From assembly GCA_023974075.1 (NCBI GenBank), contig CM043800.1, positions 32,190,452 through 32,254,451 on the forward strand: a stretch of DNA of 64,000 nucleotides, in the 5' to 3' direction. This DNA is from Chaenocephalus aceratus (lineage: Eukaryota; Chordata; Actinopteri; Perciformes; Channichthyidae). The position numbers were made by a program, and so were the translations under genes. The notes under the pieces are model-generated. The model saw nothing but the letters and a program-made list of their open reading frames with translations, did no database searches and was not told where the DNA came from. Below are positions 52,005-64,000 of this stretch, one piece after another (the first letter of the stretch is position 1; each line of letters begins with the position of its first letter).

Positions 52005-52314
52005 CAGTGGTGGTTCTAGGCCAATTTAACTGGGGGGTGCAGTTATTTCATGAGGGGCACAATAAAAGCAGGTTAAAAAGAAAAAGACAGTATAAAGTAA
52101 TTGTGTTAAATAAACATAAAATACAGTAATTGCTATTTGGTTTTGTAAAGGTATTTGTTTTAGTAAATGTAACTTACAGTTTAATCTCCACTATACATCC
52201 GGGTCTCTGATTTGATTTAGTTCCAATTAATCGTAGTATTGTTACCTTTTTTTTGGAGGGGTCAGTGTTACGGGGGCACTGGCCCCTGTTGGCCCCCCCT
52301 TAGAACCGCCCCCG
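52005..52314. mobile_element. hAT-type MITE with exact 8-bp target duplication
   Basis: The ends CAGTGGTGGTTCTAG and TTAGAACCGCCCCCG are inverted copies. AGTAGGAG is exactly duplicated at 51997-52004 and 52315-52322. The 310-bp interior is noncoding, with a G-rich right part (GGGGGCACTGGCCCCTGTTG). Confidence 0.92.
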
Positions 52315-53436
52315 AGTAGGAGGACACTGCAGGTACTGGCTTTGAAATATGCATGTTATGCAAAGAGAGTCCTGAATAGTCTACGCACATGATGTATGTA
52401 AGTTTTATGATATATGTGCGTAGTCTAGATGTGTTTTTAGGTACGAAACAATGGAAACAAGTACTGCATTACAGCTAACAGTAAATCTACAGTCATATTA
52501 GTTCACTCTGCTTGGTGAAAGTGTCTTTTATCGACTACAAGCTCAATGATTACAATCCTGGTGAAGGCCAGTGGTGTGTACTATCTGATTGTAATTTGTT
52601 TTTTCCCATTTTCTCTTTAACTTGCTCAATATTTCTGCTGAGTCACCGCTCCACTCTCCAAACTCTTTTCCTGTGTGCGTTTTCTCTTCGTCTAGACTTA
52701 TGTTTCCCCTCTATATCTATTCAGCGCCCGTCTCTTCTCAATCACTTCTTCTGCTCTCTCTCTTGTGTCTCTGAGGCTTCTAGTCTTCTGAAGAATATCC
52801 TATTTTCCTCCCGCCTCTGCTCGGCTACCTTTGTCTCCTCAGAAGTCTCTCCCTTTGTCAGGGGTTTCAATATCTCACTCCTCTGTCGTACATTTTTCAA
52901 ACATTGTTCCCGCTGGCTAATGGAGAGTTTGTGACTGATAATCCGGCTCATAAGGTGATGCATTAACTTTGCCACAGCCTCGGCCTCAGAGGGCCCGGTG
53001 GAGATGGGGAGGAAGTGCGTTGGTTTGAAATGGGGCTGTTGTAGATTACATCGATGAGATTGCTTTTAATCCTGCTGGAGCTCCATTGTAGCCGGCCTCA
53101 TGTTTCAGATAATTAGCTTTGGAGGGGAAATGTGAGCAGGCCTGTGACAGTGATTAATTTTAGGCTTGGATGTGTCGAAGGGCAGTTTTTTTTCTCTGCA
53201 AATATGTTAGGTCTTTTAAATTAAGATATGACGTTGTTACTTTATTATAAACATGATTTCTGAAGAATTGGCGTAAAGTCCAACAATTTTCCGATACTTA
53301 GCCTAAACATCGACAATCCACTGTCACAGAAAGCCACTGTGATCATATTTTCTCATCCGCTTTCATACTGCAAAGCCCTTTCTGTCATACAATAGTGTGC
53401 TAGTCTTCCTCTGTCTCCCACTCCTGTGCAACTCAA

Positions 53437-53905
53437 GAAAGTGGTGCATGGTTTTGGCAAAATGCTGTTTTCATCCCACCTTAAGCGAACAAAGTGCAAT
53501 TGCTATTTGTCATAGCTTTGGGTGGTTTGCTTAATTGCTTACCAACGTTCAGTGGTTCCAGTCTGTGTCCCAGATTTTTTATAAAGCACTTTAAAACCTC
53601 CAGACCAAAGTGATGTACAGTCAAATAAACAAACAAGATGTACACAGCAAAGCTCACACACCATAAAACAAGTACAAGTAAAAAAACAAAAGACAATTTA
53701 AATGCAATAAAAGCAAACAATCTAAAAGAGGTCAATACGCTAAGGAGAAGAGGTGGGAAGTCTGTACAACTTCAAAAAAGTGGCTCATGGTTCGGCAAAA
53801 AACCTTTCCTCTGTTTTCAATCCCATTTTAAGCGAATAAGTGCAATTACTGTTTGTCATACTGTAGCTTAGGGTTGCCGTTGCTTAATGCTTACCATGTA
53901 CATGT
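53437..53905 (+). repeat. Direct repeat pair about 340 bp apart
   Basis: GTGGTGCATGGTTTTGGCAA, CCTTAAGCGAACAAAGTGCA and ATTTGTCATAGCTT (about 53440-53520) recur as GTGGCTCATGGTTCGGCAAA, TTTTAAGCGAATAAGTGCAA and TTTGTCATACTGTAGCTTAG (about 53780-53870). The intervening DNA (AAAGCACTTTAAAACCTCCA, then A-rich) could be a retroelement tail. Divergence suggests an old duplication. Confidence 0.75.
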
Positions 53906-54141
53906 AGCATGCACCATACCTCCTCTTTCTTTGCCTTTTTACTGCAATGAATGGTAAACATCGACGCTGTACTTACGTGAAGAAGTTAAGATCACACTTG
54001 GTGATTCATTTGTGTTGATTTCTTTTTACACGTTAAGGTTTCTCGATTAAGTGTCAGTGTTGACAGATTAAAGTTGACAGCCTTGGTTTCTACATATGCT
54101 GTCTATTCACCAGATTGCCCCTTTTTTATGTTTTTTTTCAG

Positions 54142-54236
54142 TTTTACAAGAAAAAGGTGGTGGAGCTGGGAGAGAAGCTGCTGCCGGCCTTCAACACGCC
54201 GACAGGAATCCCCAGAGGAGTCATCAACCTGGGGAG
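54142..54236 (+). CDS. man1c1: man1c1 internal exon (GH47), second in window
   Basis: Seen: an unusually T-rich acceptor tract (54121-54139) and AG at 54140-54141, then 95 bp ending at donor GTGAGT (54237-54242). Read in phase 0 from the previous exon it gives FYKKKVVELGEKLLPAFNTP then TGIPRGVINLG, with two bases left over (phase 2). Nine residues separate the GEE of the previous exon from GEK, the same spacing as in remembered vertebrate MAN1A1 and MAN1C1. LLPAFNTPTGIP is a family hallmark, and the PTGIP-R-G-V form is closer to MAN1C1 (PTGIPKGV) than to MAN1A1 or MAN1A2. The intron before it is 45.5 kb and the one after it 6.3 kb. A 250-bp GT tract starts about 670 bp downstream of its donor. 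Confidence 0.92.
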
Positions 54237-54908
54237 GTGAGTCTCAGCAGCAGCCTTCACTTCCAGAAGTCCTCCATCCCCAATAACAGACAATTTCAAG
54301 TTCTCCTGCTGGCTGGCATTAATCAGCACAGATTGCATTTTATTCATCTTGGCAACCAGAGGCAGAGCTTATTTCCAAAACGTGAGCCGAGTGTCAAGTG
54401 AGAAATGTCAACAAACAAGAAAGGATCTCACATTGGGTTCAGCGTTCCTCTATATCCTCACTTACATGGAATGACACTGAATGTTTACTTTCAGCTGTTG
54501 CAATGCCTTGAGACATAAATGTTTGCAAAATGATAAAAAATAGATCCAAATCTTTTAATGACAAAAGTGAGAGCCACGTGAATTTTCTGAAATGATAGTT
54601 CTAATTTATCGTGGATAAAAAAATAAATGAAGAAAACTAAATTAGCAAAGGAAAACAGGTCTAAACAAACAGGCTCGGTCTCTGTATGTTGACAATGGAG
54701 CAGCTGCAGGCTGAGCTTTACAATGACGATAACATTTGGATAAGAATTAATCTGTGTTCATAAACACTTTGGAAGATCACATGAATAATATTTGCATGTA
54801 TTAAAACGAGTTGTTCATTTTTTATCTGTTCCAACCCATTACCTTTATAATCAAAACATCTTTATTGACACAATTGGGTGTTAATGCCACGGTTACGCAT
54901 CACAACAG

Positions 54909-55158
<250 letters not shown>

Positions 55159-55999
55159 CAGGCTCTGCAGAGAGGAAATGAGCCTTCTGTCATTTTCATT
55201 TTACAATTTAATAGTGAGACAGCTGATGAAAGCTGACTTTCAAATTATCATCGCTAGCCTCCGTGCCCACAGCCCGACTCCTGCATGAGCAACAGGGGAG
55301 ATGTTTTCTAACTGGTATGAAAAAAAGCTCTTATTATTGATATTTAAAGTTGCATTACTTCCAATAACTCAGAGCTACAGGTGAAACCTTTCTACTTACT
55401 CGCTGTATTATTTTTTTTACTGACCAGCGATCATGACATTAACACTTATAAATGAAAGATATTACAACTAAAGTACTTAAAGGTTACAAAACATGGTGAG
55501 ACAGTAGTGAGAAGAAGAACAGTTAAATACATAAGCAGGCTACATACAAAATGGGTTCCTCAGAACAAACAATCACATGCGTCCATTTTTCTTTTACAAG
55601 TGTAAAAACAGTGTTCCTAAATAGCATCAAACTTCTGAGCCGCTTGTTAAAATAGTGAATTTTCTACCATTTCGAATGATCTATAATCCATGGCTTAAAG
55701 GTGTGAGGAAACTTTTCTTCCATTAAATCAGTCTGATCTGATAGAGAGAGAGATGCAAAGCTCATATCTTGTGTAATGCTGACTAAAAGGTATATCTTGA
55801 GAGCTACTCCGAATACTGCAGTAGTAGCAGAAGGATCTACGGATTAAAATATCTGAAAGGCTTTTGCCTAATGATGAAGTAGTGCCATGATCTAAAGTAT
55901 TACCTTCACACAGCCATGTTTGATTATTGGAAGTTATTCAACTAAATGTAAAACTGCCTTCTATGTCTGCTTATAAAATCTAAGTTGATTTATTAATAA
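55159..55999. other. Intronic sequence, no gene seen
   Basis: No recognisable repeat or exon; AT-rich. Confidence 0.35.
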
Positions 56000-56255
56000 T
56001 AATTAATAATCCTTATATGTATTATAGCGCTTTATCAAAGACTCTCAAGCGCTTTACAAATACACATTACACATACAGATCATACATGTAATGGTCATCT
56101 ACTGTGGACAATACCCACAGAGCAAATTCAGGTGAAGTGTCCAAGGACACAACGGCCTGACGCAGTGGGGCGGGAGCGGGTTTCGAACTGGAGTTCCCCA
56201 ACTCCAGTTCCAGATCTGATGATCAAATGCACAGACCACTGCGCCACCCTCCGCT
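56000..56255 (-). mobile_element. tRNA-headed SINE, minus orientation
   Basis: On the minus strand from 56255: GGAGGGTGGCGCAGTGGTCT (A box) and CCAGTTCGAAACCCGCTCCC (B box), then GGACACTTCACCTGAATTTG. The tail contains AAAGCGCTTGAGAGTCTTTG and AAGCGCTATAATACATATAA. The family differs from the one at 14838 and 32170. Confidence 0.8.
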
Positions 56256-56474
56256 TCCTCTCTTTCTGTAACCATATTTTGTACGAAACTTCCTGGCACC
56301 TGTGCCATCCACCTGCTAGCAATTCCCCAGCAGCCAGTGTGGACAGCTGCCGGAAGATTTAATTACCTCACTCCACCTTTCATTTCTGCTGCATCACCAA
56401 CACGGTCTGTGGTGCAGATGGGCCGGAGGAACCAGGCCGCCCACAGGGGGTTATAGGGGGACATAGAGTGGAGT

Positions 56475-56475
<1 letters not shown>

Positions 56476-56529
<54 letters not shown>

Positions 56530-56533
56530 TGTC
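56476..56533 (+). repeat. (CA)n microsatellite ending CGTGTGT
   Basis: About 25 CA units followed by CGTGTGT, which can fold back on the CA run. Confidence 0.97.
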
Positions 56534-57311
56534 ACTTTGAGAAGATCATATGCAATGTGTAGCACAAGCAGTAAGTCAGCTCTGAGCACATGGGGGGTTC
56601 TGCTGCTCAGATCCGACAGTGTGTGGGAAATATTTTTCTTATACGCTGTAAGTGACGGACTGTTGAGCAACTCTTGGTGCTTTCAGTGTTCTCCTGCATG
56701 TTTCTGTTAATGTGACCTGTCAAATACCTGGAAGGGAAATGTAGCTCCAAGTTTTTTTTCTGGTTAAATACACTTTTAGGTTGAGTTTTAGATATCTGCA
56801 CATGTATCTTAAAATCTAAAAGTTACTATGAGGGAGGTAGATTATAAGAGTAGATTTTTCCTCTACTGGCGTGTAGTACAGGAACTGAGGCTCAGCTCTG
56901 GCGCACTTACCCCTCCATTGTTATTCTCTCTTTATAAGGAGTAGCAAGATTGCTTGATTAAGGGATTAGATTAGTTGATGCAGTAAAAACAATAATTTAA
57001 TACCTTTTCCAGCACAAATCGAAAACATTATCTAGTTCCTGCTTCTTATCTTCTAATCTATATAATGAAAAGATTTATTGAGAAAATAATCATCTGTTCA
57101 ATATTTACTGAAAATGTCCAGGGACAGGCGCTGAGAATGAACAGCAGCTGATGCGTTGTTCTGGATAATTGTTGTGCCATTCTCTGTGTATCTGTCCCGA
57201 TCACATAAACATTAAATTAATAAATATCTGTAAGTTAGTTTTCTTGAAAAATAAGTGGGTTTCTTTTGTAGCGAGTGACTCTTTTTACACCAGGCTTCTT
57301 CATTGTTTATG

Positions 57312-57582
57312 TACGGAAGAGGATTAGGGCCACCTTTTTTTTGTGAGGATTTGAAAAAACATGTTTTTTTTTTGTTACAACCAGTCTATGGTTACAACGT
57401 GTAAACTTATATACATAAATACGGAAGAGGATTAGGGCCACATGTTTGGTTTTTTGGGAGGATTTTTTTCTGATTTCAAAGTCAGAATTGTTTTCTCCCA
57501 AAAAAAAATGTTTTGTGGCCCTAATCCTCTTCCGTATTTATGTATATAAGTTTACACGTTGTAACCATAGACTGGTTGTAAC
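57312..57582. repeat. Perfect 68-bp inverted repeat plus a third copy of its end
   Basis: 57374-57441 is the exact reverse complement of 57515-57582 (68 bases, starting GTTACAACCAGTCTATGGTT and ending GGATTAGGGCCAC), with a 73-bp spacer. The 22 bases ending each arm (TACGGAAGAGGATTAGGGCC plus AC) also occur alone at 57312-57333, followed by a T-run as in the second copy. The same 26-residue reading appears on both strands as a result; it is not a protein gene. It may be a fold-back transposon or a MITE with an inverted partial duplication. Confidence 0.93.
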
Positions 57583-58499
57583 ACATTTGATACACGGTCG
57601 CTTACAAAATGATTTCAAAAAATGTATTGTTAGCATTTCCTTTTTTTATAAACGCCATTAAAAAAGCTAAAATATGATCTTGATAGCAACCTAAGTTAAA
57701 CTTATTTTCTTCAATATGATTTTGTTTGTTTTTTTATATTTTGGATCAAATTCACTCTTCTCTTCAAAGTAAATTAAAAAAATGTTGCCCAGAAAACTCA
57801 ATAATTTGTACGGTAATTCTGGCAAATTCACACAAATGTAGCATTTTGGACAGACATGTAGATACTGCATCGAGACTGCAATGTGATAAATGAATTACAT
57901 ATATTGAGAGGTCACACTTATGTGTTTGTGTCCCCAGTAAATATCAAAGGGTAGAAATATTTAGGCTAACATTATGCATGACATGTAATATAGATTTTCT
58001 TCCACAGCTGATTTAATTTCTGACGGCTATGAGAGAGTGAGTCTGTGTTTGTTAAAGGGCTGATGAGATGAATGAGAGCCGGTGGAAAGTCTCCACCTCC
58101 GCTTTGATTGTGAGATTGATTCTTCTCAAAGGAGACTCAGATGTGACTCGAGCCACAGCTTCTAATGATGCAGCCCCCAAACTTTTAATGGACGCATCAG
58201 AGTGGAAAACCCTTTGACTCCCCCACCTCCCACCTTTTCCCCATCTACAGCTTACAATTTCAGTTCAATTCATTACCGGATCTGTGATGTTCTGCAGCGT
58301 CTATTCGAGGATATGAGAAGTCATTCTGGTACGTTCTGCCTCCAGTGATCAGAGCTTTAGTGCACCGTCTCTGAGACCGCACATTAACGGAGGATTAGAT
58401 CTGCACGGCGATACTAGCCTTACTGACTCGAGGAAATAAAACATAATGTTCTCCACTGTTCTTGACCTTGGTCTTCGTAGTTTCGGGGTAACTCTTTAA

Positions 58500-58991
58500 A
58501 GGTCTCCTATTATACTGTTTTTCATCAATATATTACATGTCTCTGAAGTGTTTGGCTCCAAACACCAAACAGATCATGCGTTGAAGCATCCCATAATCCC
58601 CTCTGTTTCAGCCCTGTTTCCAAAGTGCTGATTCTCTGCCTGTTACTTTAGATGAAAATAAGGAGCCCCTCCCCACGCCCCTCTGAGAGATATTTGGTTA
58701 ACAAGAACACAATGGTGCTCTAGGAGGAGATTCAGGTGATAAGGTGTGGGGGGGGGGTACCTTGGTTGCTGATTGGCTAATGGTTACACAAGCCAAAAAA
58801 TCGTTATGACATCATAAAGTGGCCAACATCTGATCAGCTCATTTTCAGACAGGTTTCTATATAAATGGATCAGAACAAAAAGAGAGAGAATCTTTTTTCC
58901 TGAAACTTTCAGAGTCTCTTTCCACAGCCCCTCTGAGTAAAGAGACTCGTAAATGACGTGGAAAAAGTGGATTGTGCATAATAGGTGACCT
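58500..58991. mobile_element. TTAA-bounded non-autonomous transposon, 492 bp
   Basis: The ends AGGTCTCCTATTATAC and GCATAATAGGTGACCT are inverted copies, and TTAA lies outside both (58496-58499, 58992-58995). Internal text (CAAACAGATCATGC, CAGCCCTGTTTCC, GCTGATTCT) is shared with 39082-39604. No transposase. Confidence 0.9.
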
Positions 58992-59861
58992 TTAAAGCTG
59001 TCTTCACAGTGAAAACACACAATTTGGCAAGTTTCAAGTCGAGGTTAATGCGACCATAAACCTTCGTAAAGGTGGATGACGGTGCAGTTTATGTTATAGA
59101 CTTCTTGTGAGTTTATTAAAATATTGTATGTTTAAACTTAAACTTAGGAGAAGAATTTGAAGCTGATCAACTTAATTTGACACATTTGATAGTGCTGCAA
59201 CCCAAAACTTTTCTTGAATTATTCATACAATAATTTGGTCAATAAAATACAGACAGATCCTTTTGAACATTTACCACTGCCCAAAGTGACGTATTGAAAG
59301 GGCATGGGGAAACGTACCGTACCCAGAATATATTTAAAAATAAACAATGAATTGTTTCGGTTATAGAAGAGGGAAACATTAACATTTTGGGGATTCATTT
59401 TCAGTCAAATGCTATTGGACCATCGATGTATCGTTTCTGCTCTGGTGTTGCATAAAGTCGAGGAAGAGCGAGTTTATGCGGATGATTCATGGTCCAAGTC
59501 TCAAAACCACAAATGATGACAACCGCTGAATGTTCAAATAGATCAATACACTTTGGATGGAAAGCATTATGCACATCTCTGGAGACAGACGTGCGGTGGA
59601 TGGTTAATGATTTCCATCTGAAAAGGGAACCAAAAAAGACCCGCCTGTTATGATGCATTAAGCGGGAATCTGAAGAAGAGGCCAAGAGGTCCACCAAGCA
59701 CTCAGAGCCGGTTACTTTCTGTTACTGAGAGGGACTCACTTCTAAAACTGGGCTGCTATCAGGAAGTAGCTTTGTTGCATCACTCAGTAACAGAGAAAAC
59801 AACAGTGGCTGTGATTCATGATGTTTCTGCTCTCACTATTTCTTAATGTCTTTCATTTTTG

Positions 59862-59925
59862 TAAACGCTTTGAATTGCCTCGTGTTGAAAGTTGCTGTAT
59901 AAATAAACTTGCCTTGCCTTGATAG
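59862..59925 (+). repeat. Retroelement tail copy 1 (GCTTTGAATTGCC type)
   Basis: CGCTTTGAATTGCCTCGTGT, TGAAAGTTGCTGTATAAATA, AACTTGCCTTGCCTTG. Related short copies are at 60475-60532 (+) and 62832-62897 (inverted). Confidence 0.7.
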
Positions 59926-60309
59926 CAGGAACTACCTGTGGTTGATAATATAAACTCCGACAAACAGTGAAATAAAGAAGCAGATTAAACTTAAGACAAG
60001 TACACGGTAAGCTGTGATGTTGAGGAGCTCGTTGAACAGCTTTCTTTACTGCCCACCTTTAGAGGAAATGAATACACTTCTTCTTGTTTGTTGATTGGGT
60101 TTTTTGGCGATATAAAAACAGCCTCACATTCAAAATATATATCAAATGTTTTGAATAAAGCCTTTCAATTGTGTTTTATTGTCAGAGTTTTTAGATGTCT
60201 TATCTTCACAGTCTACTGTATATTTTCTACTTTGTAATGCTGGTTTAATTCCATTTTTAGATGTTTAAATTCTAGTGTTGTTTATTTCTACTCTTTAATT
60301 GTCTCCTTA

Positions 60310-60385
60310 TTTTGCTTTATATGCTGCTGCAACGCAAACATTTCCCAAAGTGATCAATAAAGTACCTCATATCATTACTATCTTA
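60310..60385 (+). repeat. Retroelement 3' tail fragment (TGCTGCTGCAACGC..ATCAATAAAGTA)
   Basis: ATATGCTGCTGCAACGCAAA then TTCCCAAAGTGATCAATAAA and GTACCTCA matches the 3' tail style of fish non-LTR elements and SINEs. Only the tail is visible. Confidence 0.55.
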
Positions 60386-60474
60386 AACGACCTTCCCAAC
60401 AATGCTCCATCACGTTTGTGAATAACTTTTCTAATTGCAATGCAGTGTATGCAACCTTTTTATGAAGGTGTGTT

Positions 60475-60532
60475 CTCTGCACTTTGAATTGCCTTGTGTT
60501 GAAAAGTGCTATTTAAATAAACTTGACTTGCT
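60475..60532 (+). repeat. Retroelement tail copy 2, about 50 bp upstream of a splice acceptor
   Basis: TCTGCACTTTGAATTGCCTT, GTGTTGAAAAGTGCTATTTA, AATAAACTTGACTTGCT. It ends about 50 bp before exon 60581, in the zone where a branch point normally lies or just upstream of it. Confidence 0.7.
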
Positions 60533-60548
60533 AGAGTCACAGCTGTGA

Positions 60549-60710
<162 letters not shown>

Positions 60711-61114
60711 TAATTATACAGTTTACACATATAGATCACATTTCCATTCTCACTTTACAGGGCTGAAGGATTGGTAAGAAATCAAATGTTTTGGTCATTT
60801 TGACTGATATTGTAGTTTACGCTATTGGAAGGAATTATTATGTTGGCATCATGATTCTGATTAACAATGAAAAATACTATGGTGTGATTTTCTTTTGCAC
60901 CTGTGTGTACATGAAGTAATAATGATTTAAGTTAAGAAAAAATGGTGTTGGTCAAAAACATCTCTGCTATCATTCTACTTGCATAACAATGGTATGTTTA
61001 TTTGACAATGGTTTTCTAGTATTTGTATTCTGCAGGAGGTTTCCCAGGCTTGAAGCAGTGATAGGGTAGATGTTGAATGTGTAAAACTATTTCCGTGCAG
61101 TATCTTGACCATAA

Positions 61115-61234
<120 letters not shown>

Positions 61235-61989
61235 TGATTAAACATCTGTTAAATTATTGCGAGTAAATGTTTGATATAGAGTTAAGGCCAAGGGCTTTCT
61301 GACATTGTTAGAAGAAAAAACATAAGGTGAACAGGATGACACATTATTTTCTTATCTTCTTATCTCTTCATTAAGTTCAAAAATTAAGAATTCAAAGCTT
61401 TATTTTATTTATTGTTACGTGCACAACAGCGCCAGCAAAGTATGGCAAAGAGAATCTCAAGTCCCAGGTTCCTCCAACAATGTAACATCCACTATATTTA
61501 ACTTTGAGGTCATTTAAGGTCTTCTCACATTTTCTACCTTCCTCATTTCTGTCATGGGGCTCCTCACCGCTGACAGACCTGGAGTCAGCTCACGCACCAA
61601 AGCTCTTCAGGCCGCTCGTCTGTGTCACCCACCCATCCGTCTATTCCCTTTCACTTTTAATATCACTTCATAGCAGTGGCTATATAACTCCCAAAGCTCC
61701 GGGTTATTAAAATGATAATGAATTCAATTACTTCAGGAAATTGGATTTTTCTGATTTACCTGAAAGGAGCTGGAAAAAAACAAGGTGATAAGGCGACTCC
61801 GGGCCTGAATAGGTGGTAATCTGGATGATTACAGAGGCTAATTGTTGTGGGTGAGCGTGTAAAGAGGCAAACTATATAGTTATCGCCACAAAGGGAGAAA
61901 CAAAAGCGGTGCTTCACAGCTCACCCTCTCCCGTCTGTGTCAAGGACAAACACAGCAGCTCTGTGATAACCTTGTGGGGGAGTCAACGC

Positions 61990-62205
<216 letters not shown>

Positions 62206-62831
62206 TTGAGCATAAGTGGAGAGATGCACGCCTCCACTGCAATATCATACTCACCTTTATAATGAAGGTGTGAACTGTGGAGGATAATCTACAGCCACTC
62301 TTTACAGAAAGCTTTAGGCGTGGTACATAACTATTTTCTACCCTCATTGAACAGAGAGTGTGTGGGTTCATGGAACATGATCGTGCACGCCTAGAATTAA
62401 CCAGAGAAGCAAAGAAAGAGTGACAAAATGTAGACAGTGCAGCATTTATTGGATTGTCTACCACAGGTCACAAAGGATGATGTAACTGTGAATCCAGAAA
62501 ACCAAACACAGCTTATTCAGACGTGGTGGCCTCTAAAAAGGATTTGTTTATAGAGTTTCAATTAAGATATTTATGTATTATACATATTTAGCATTAGCAG
62601 TGTAGCGGGCGCCTGAGGCTTCAGATTTTCCTTGCCAACGACTTCTTAACTGGCATTATTTTGCATATGATGAATACAAACAATAATGCAGTAGCAGTGT
62701 TACATAAAGGTGCTTAAAGGTATAATTCATTAGATGAATGGATATATAAGTGGTATATAATTGATTTATTCTTAATATATATATTTAAGTTTTAAGCCCT
62801 TTATGAGATAATTAACTTCCCAGCTTTTGTA

Positions 62832-62897
62832 AGGCAAGGCAAGTTTATTTATGTAGCACCTTTCAACACAAGGCAATTCAAAGTGCTTTACAAAAAT
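62832..62897 (-). repeat. Retroelement tail copy 3, inverted
   Basis: AGGCAAGGCAAGTTTATTTA, TGTAGCACCTTTCAACACAA and GGCAATTCAAAGTGCTTTAC is the reverse complement of the type seen at 59862 and 60475. Confidence 0.75.
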
Positions 62898-63074
62898 GAA
62901 AGACATTAAGAGCATTAAAAACATATTATAAAATAATTTCATCATCACTCATTTAAAAGCAAGGATATGAATTGGAATGTTATAAGATAATAAAACATGA
63001 ATAACAAAGGTACATGAATTAAAGTTAGAGTGCAGTGTGAGATACACACATCTGAAATGTTTATGTCTGACTCT

Positions 63075-63646
63075 CAGGCCCCATCCACACAGAAACGAAA
63101 ATGAAAACAAACCGATGTAGATGTCAAAAAGTATTCCATCCACACGGAATCGGCTCAAGAAACGTGTCCGTCCACACGAGACCGCTCGACCTCCTGACGC
63201 TGTGTAGTACATATGCCGGGCCTGTAAGTGGCGCTGGCGCCCCCGAGCATGGTTGCCTGGTTGCCCTTCTGTTTATTCTCCGCGGTGAATTTAGCAACAT
63301 GTAGTTCTCCATGTCCACTTGTTGCTGATGGTTGTGGTAGAGGCGCTGTAGATTGTTGCACTAACATCTGTATCAAGGTCAGTAGCGTCTGGAGCACGAA
63401 AGCAACCCTGTGATCCGCCGTTGTTGTTGTTGTTGTTGTTGTTGTTGACGAAACACATCAGCAATGACGTGGGTGATGCAGGGGTGAGCAGCAGAGAGAG
63501 GCGGGGCTATGGCTTCATCGTTATCAGGAAATTACCGTATAGGGCGTACCCATAGAGACGTTTTGGCCCCCCAGAACGTTTCGTCCGCAGATCTACCCAC
63601 CTTGGGAGCCGTTGTCGTTATCGTTATCCGCGTTTCCGTGTCGGCC
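63075..63646. mobile_element. Degraded MITE with GGCC..CACAGAAACG-like ends, containing (GTT)n
   Basis: The left CAGGCCCCATCCACACAGAA and the right CGTTTCCGTGTCGGCC resemble inverted termini of a MITE common in vertebrates. Internal CCATCCACACGGAATCGGCT and CCGTCCACACGAGACC echo the end. The right boundary is uncertain and no target duplication is clear. A (GTT)9 microsatellite lies at 63420-63447. Confidence 0.6.
63420..63447 (+). repeat. (GTT)n microsatellite
   Basis: Nine uninterrupted GTT units. Confidence 0.97.
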
Positions 63647-64000
63647 TCGTGTGAACAAACCGTCTATACAGTACCAGAGGTGCCCAGTACGTCGACCGCG
63701 GTGCTGGCAGAGTTATTCATATAAAAAAAAATCCGTTAAAATAGACAAAACAGGTTTTGATCCCTCCTCCCTTGGCCTCCCTGCCACTTAATTCAGGAGT
63801 TTACTTGATTGACAGAAAAAGCGACCTATCGCTTTCCAGTCTGTTAACCCAGAATGCAAAGCGATACAAAATCAGTCAAGTGCCGGGAAAACTCAAATTA
63901 AGTTAAAGAGACAAACAAGAGACAAACAACAAAATGAGTGCGGGACCGTGCAAAAAGCTAAAGACATACCACTTCCACACAGAATGGGAGGAAGAATATT

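Noticed and set aside
57307..57661. Same 26-residue peptide (VALILFRIYVYKFTRCNHRL..) predicted on both strands
   Set aside because: A consequence of the perfect inverted repeat, not a conserved protein.

Overview
The window looks like a piece of a teleost fish chromosome: interior, intron-rich sequence of one protein-coding gene on the + strand, with many fish-type transposable elements and very long (GT)n microsatellites. The fish assignment is an inference from the repeat families (TTAA-bounded elements, tRNA-headed SINEs, Tc1 ends, P2X7-domain-like relics) and from the coding exons. I cannot name the species.

Coding content: four exons join in frame (8515-8595, 54142-54236, 60581-60704, 61133-61226; 394 bp, about 131 residues). 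They encode a central part of a glycoside hydrolase family 47 (class I) Golgi alpha-1,2-mannosidase. The closest match from memory is MAN1C1 (mannosidase IC), chiefly because exon 61133-61226 ends with [11 protein letters not shown]. Exons upstream of 8515 and downstream of 61226 lie outside the window or were not recognised, so both gene ends are missing. The introns are >8.5 kb, 45.5 kb, 6.3 kb, 428 bp and >2.7 kb.

Layout: 1-8514 is the upstream intron, with a perfect-TIR MITE (2495-3111), a 166-bp tandem duplication and a hAT-like element (5192-6487). 8596-54141 is one giant intron. It holds tRNA-headed SINEs, several hAT-like elements, a BED-finger transposase relic (28054-28659), a Tc1 end (34197-34420), a large cluster of TTAA-bounded elements (one with a decayed P2X7-intracellular-domain-like frame), two nested insertions (42809-45229 and 49345-50703), mini- and microsatellites, and some repeat-free stretches rich in TAAT motifs that may be conserved regulatory DNA. 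54237-60580 has another long GT tract, a SINE, an unusual 68-bp-arm palindrome and another TTAA element. 61227-64000 has a 212-bp GT tract and a degraded MITE.

There is no operon or gene cluster here. The biological unit is one gene for N-glycan trimming whose introns have been expanded by mobile DNA. No independent RNA gene, CRISPR array, or intact transposase was found. Most open frames in the window, including the long Cys-Val and Thr-His ones, are artefacts of dinucleotide repeats or transposon debris.
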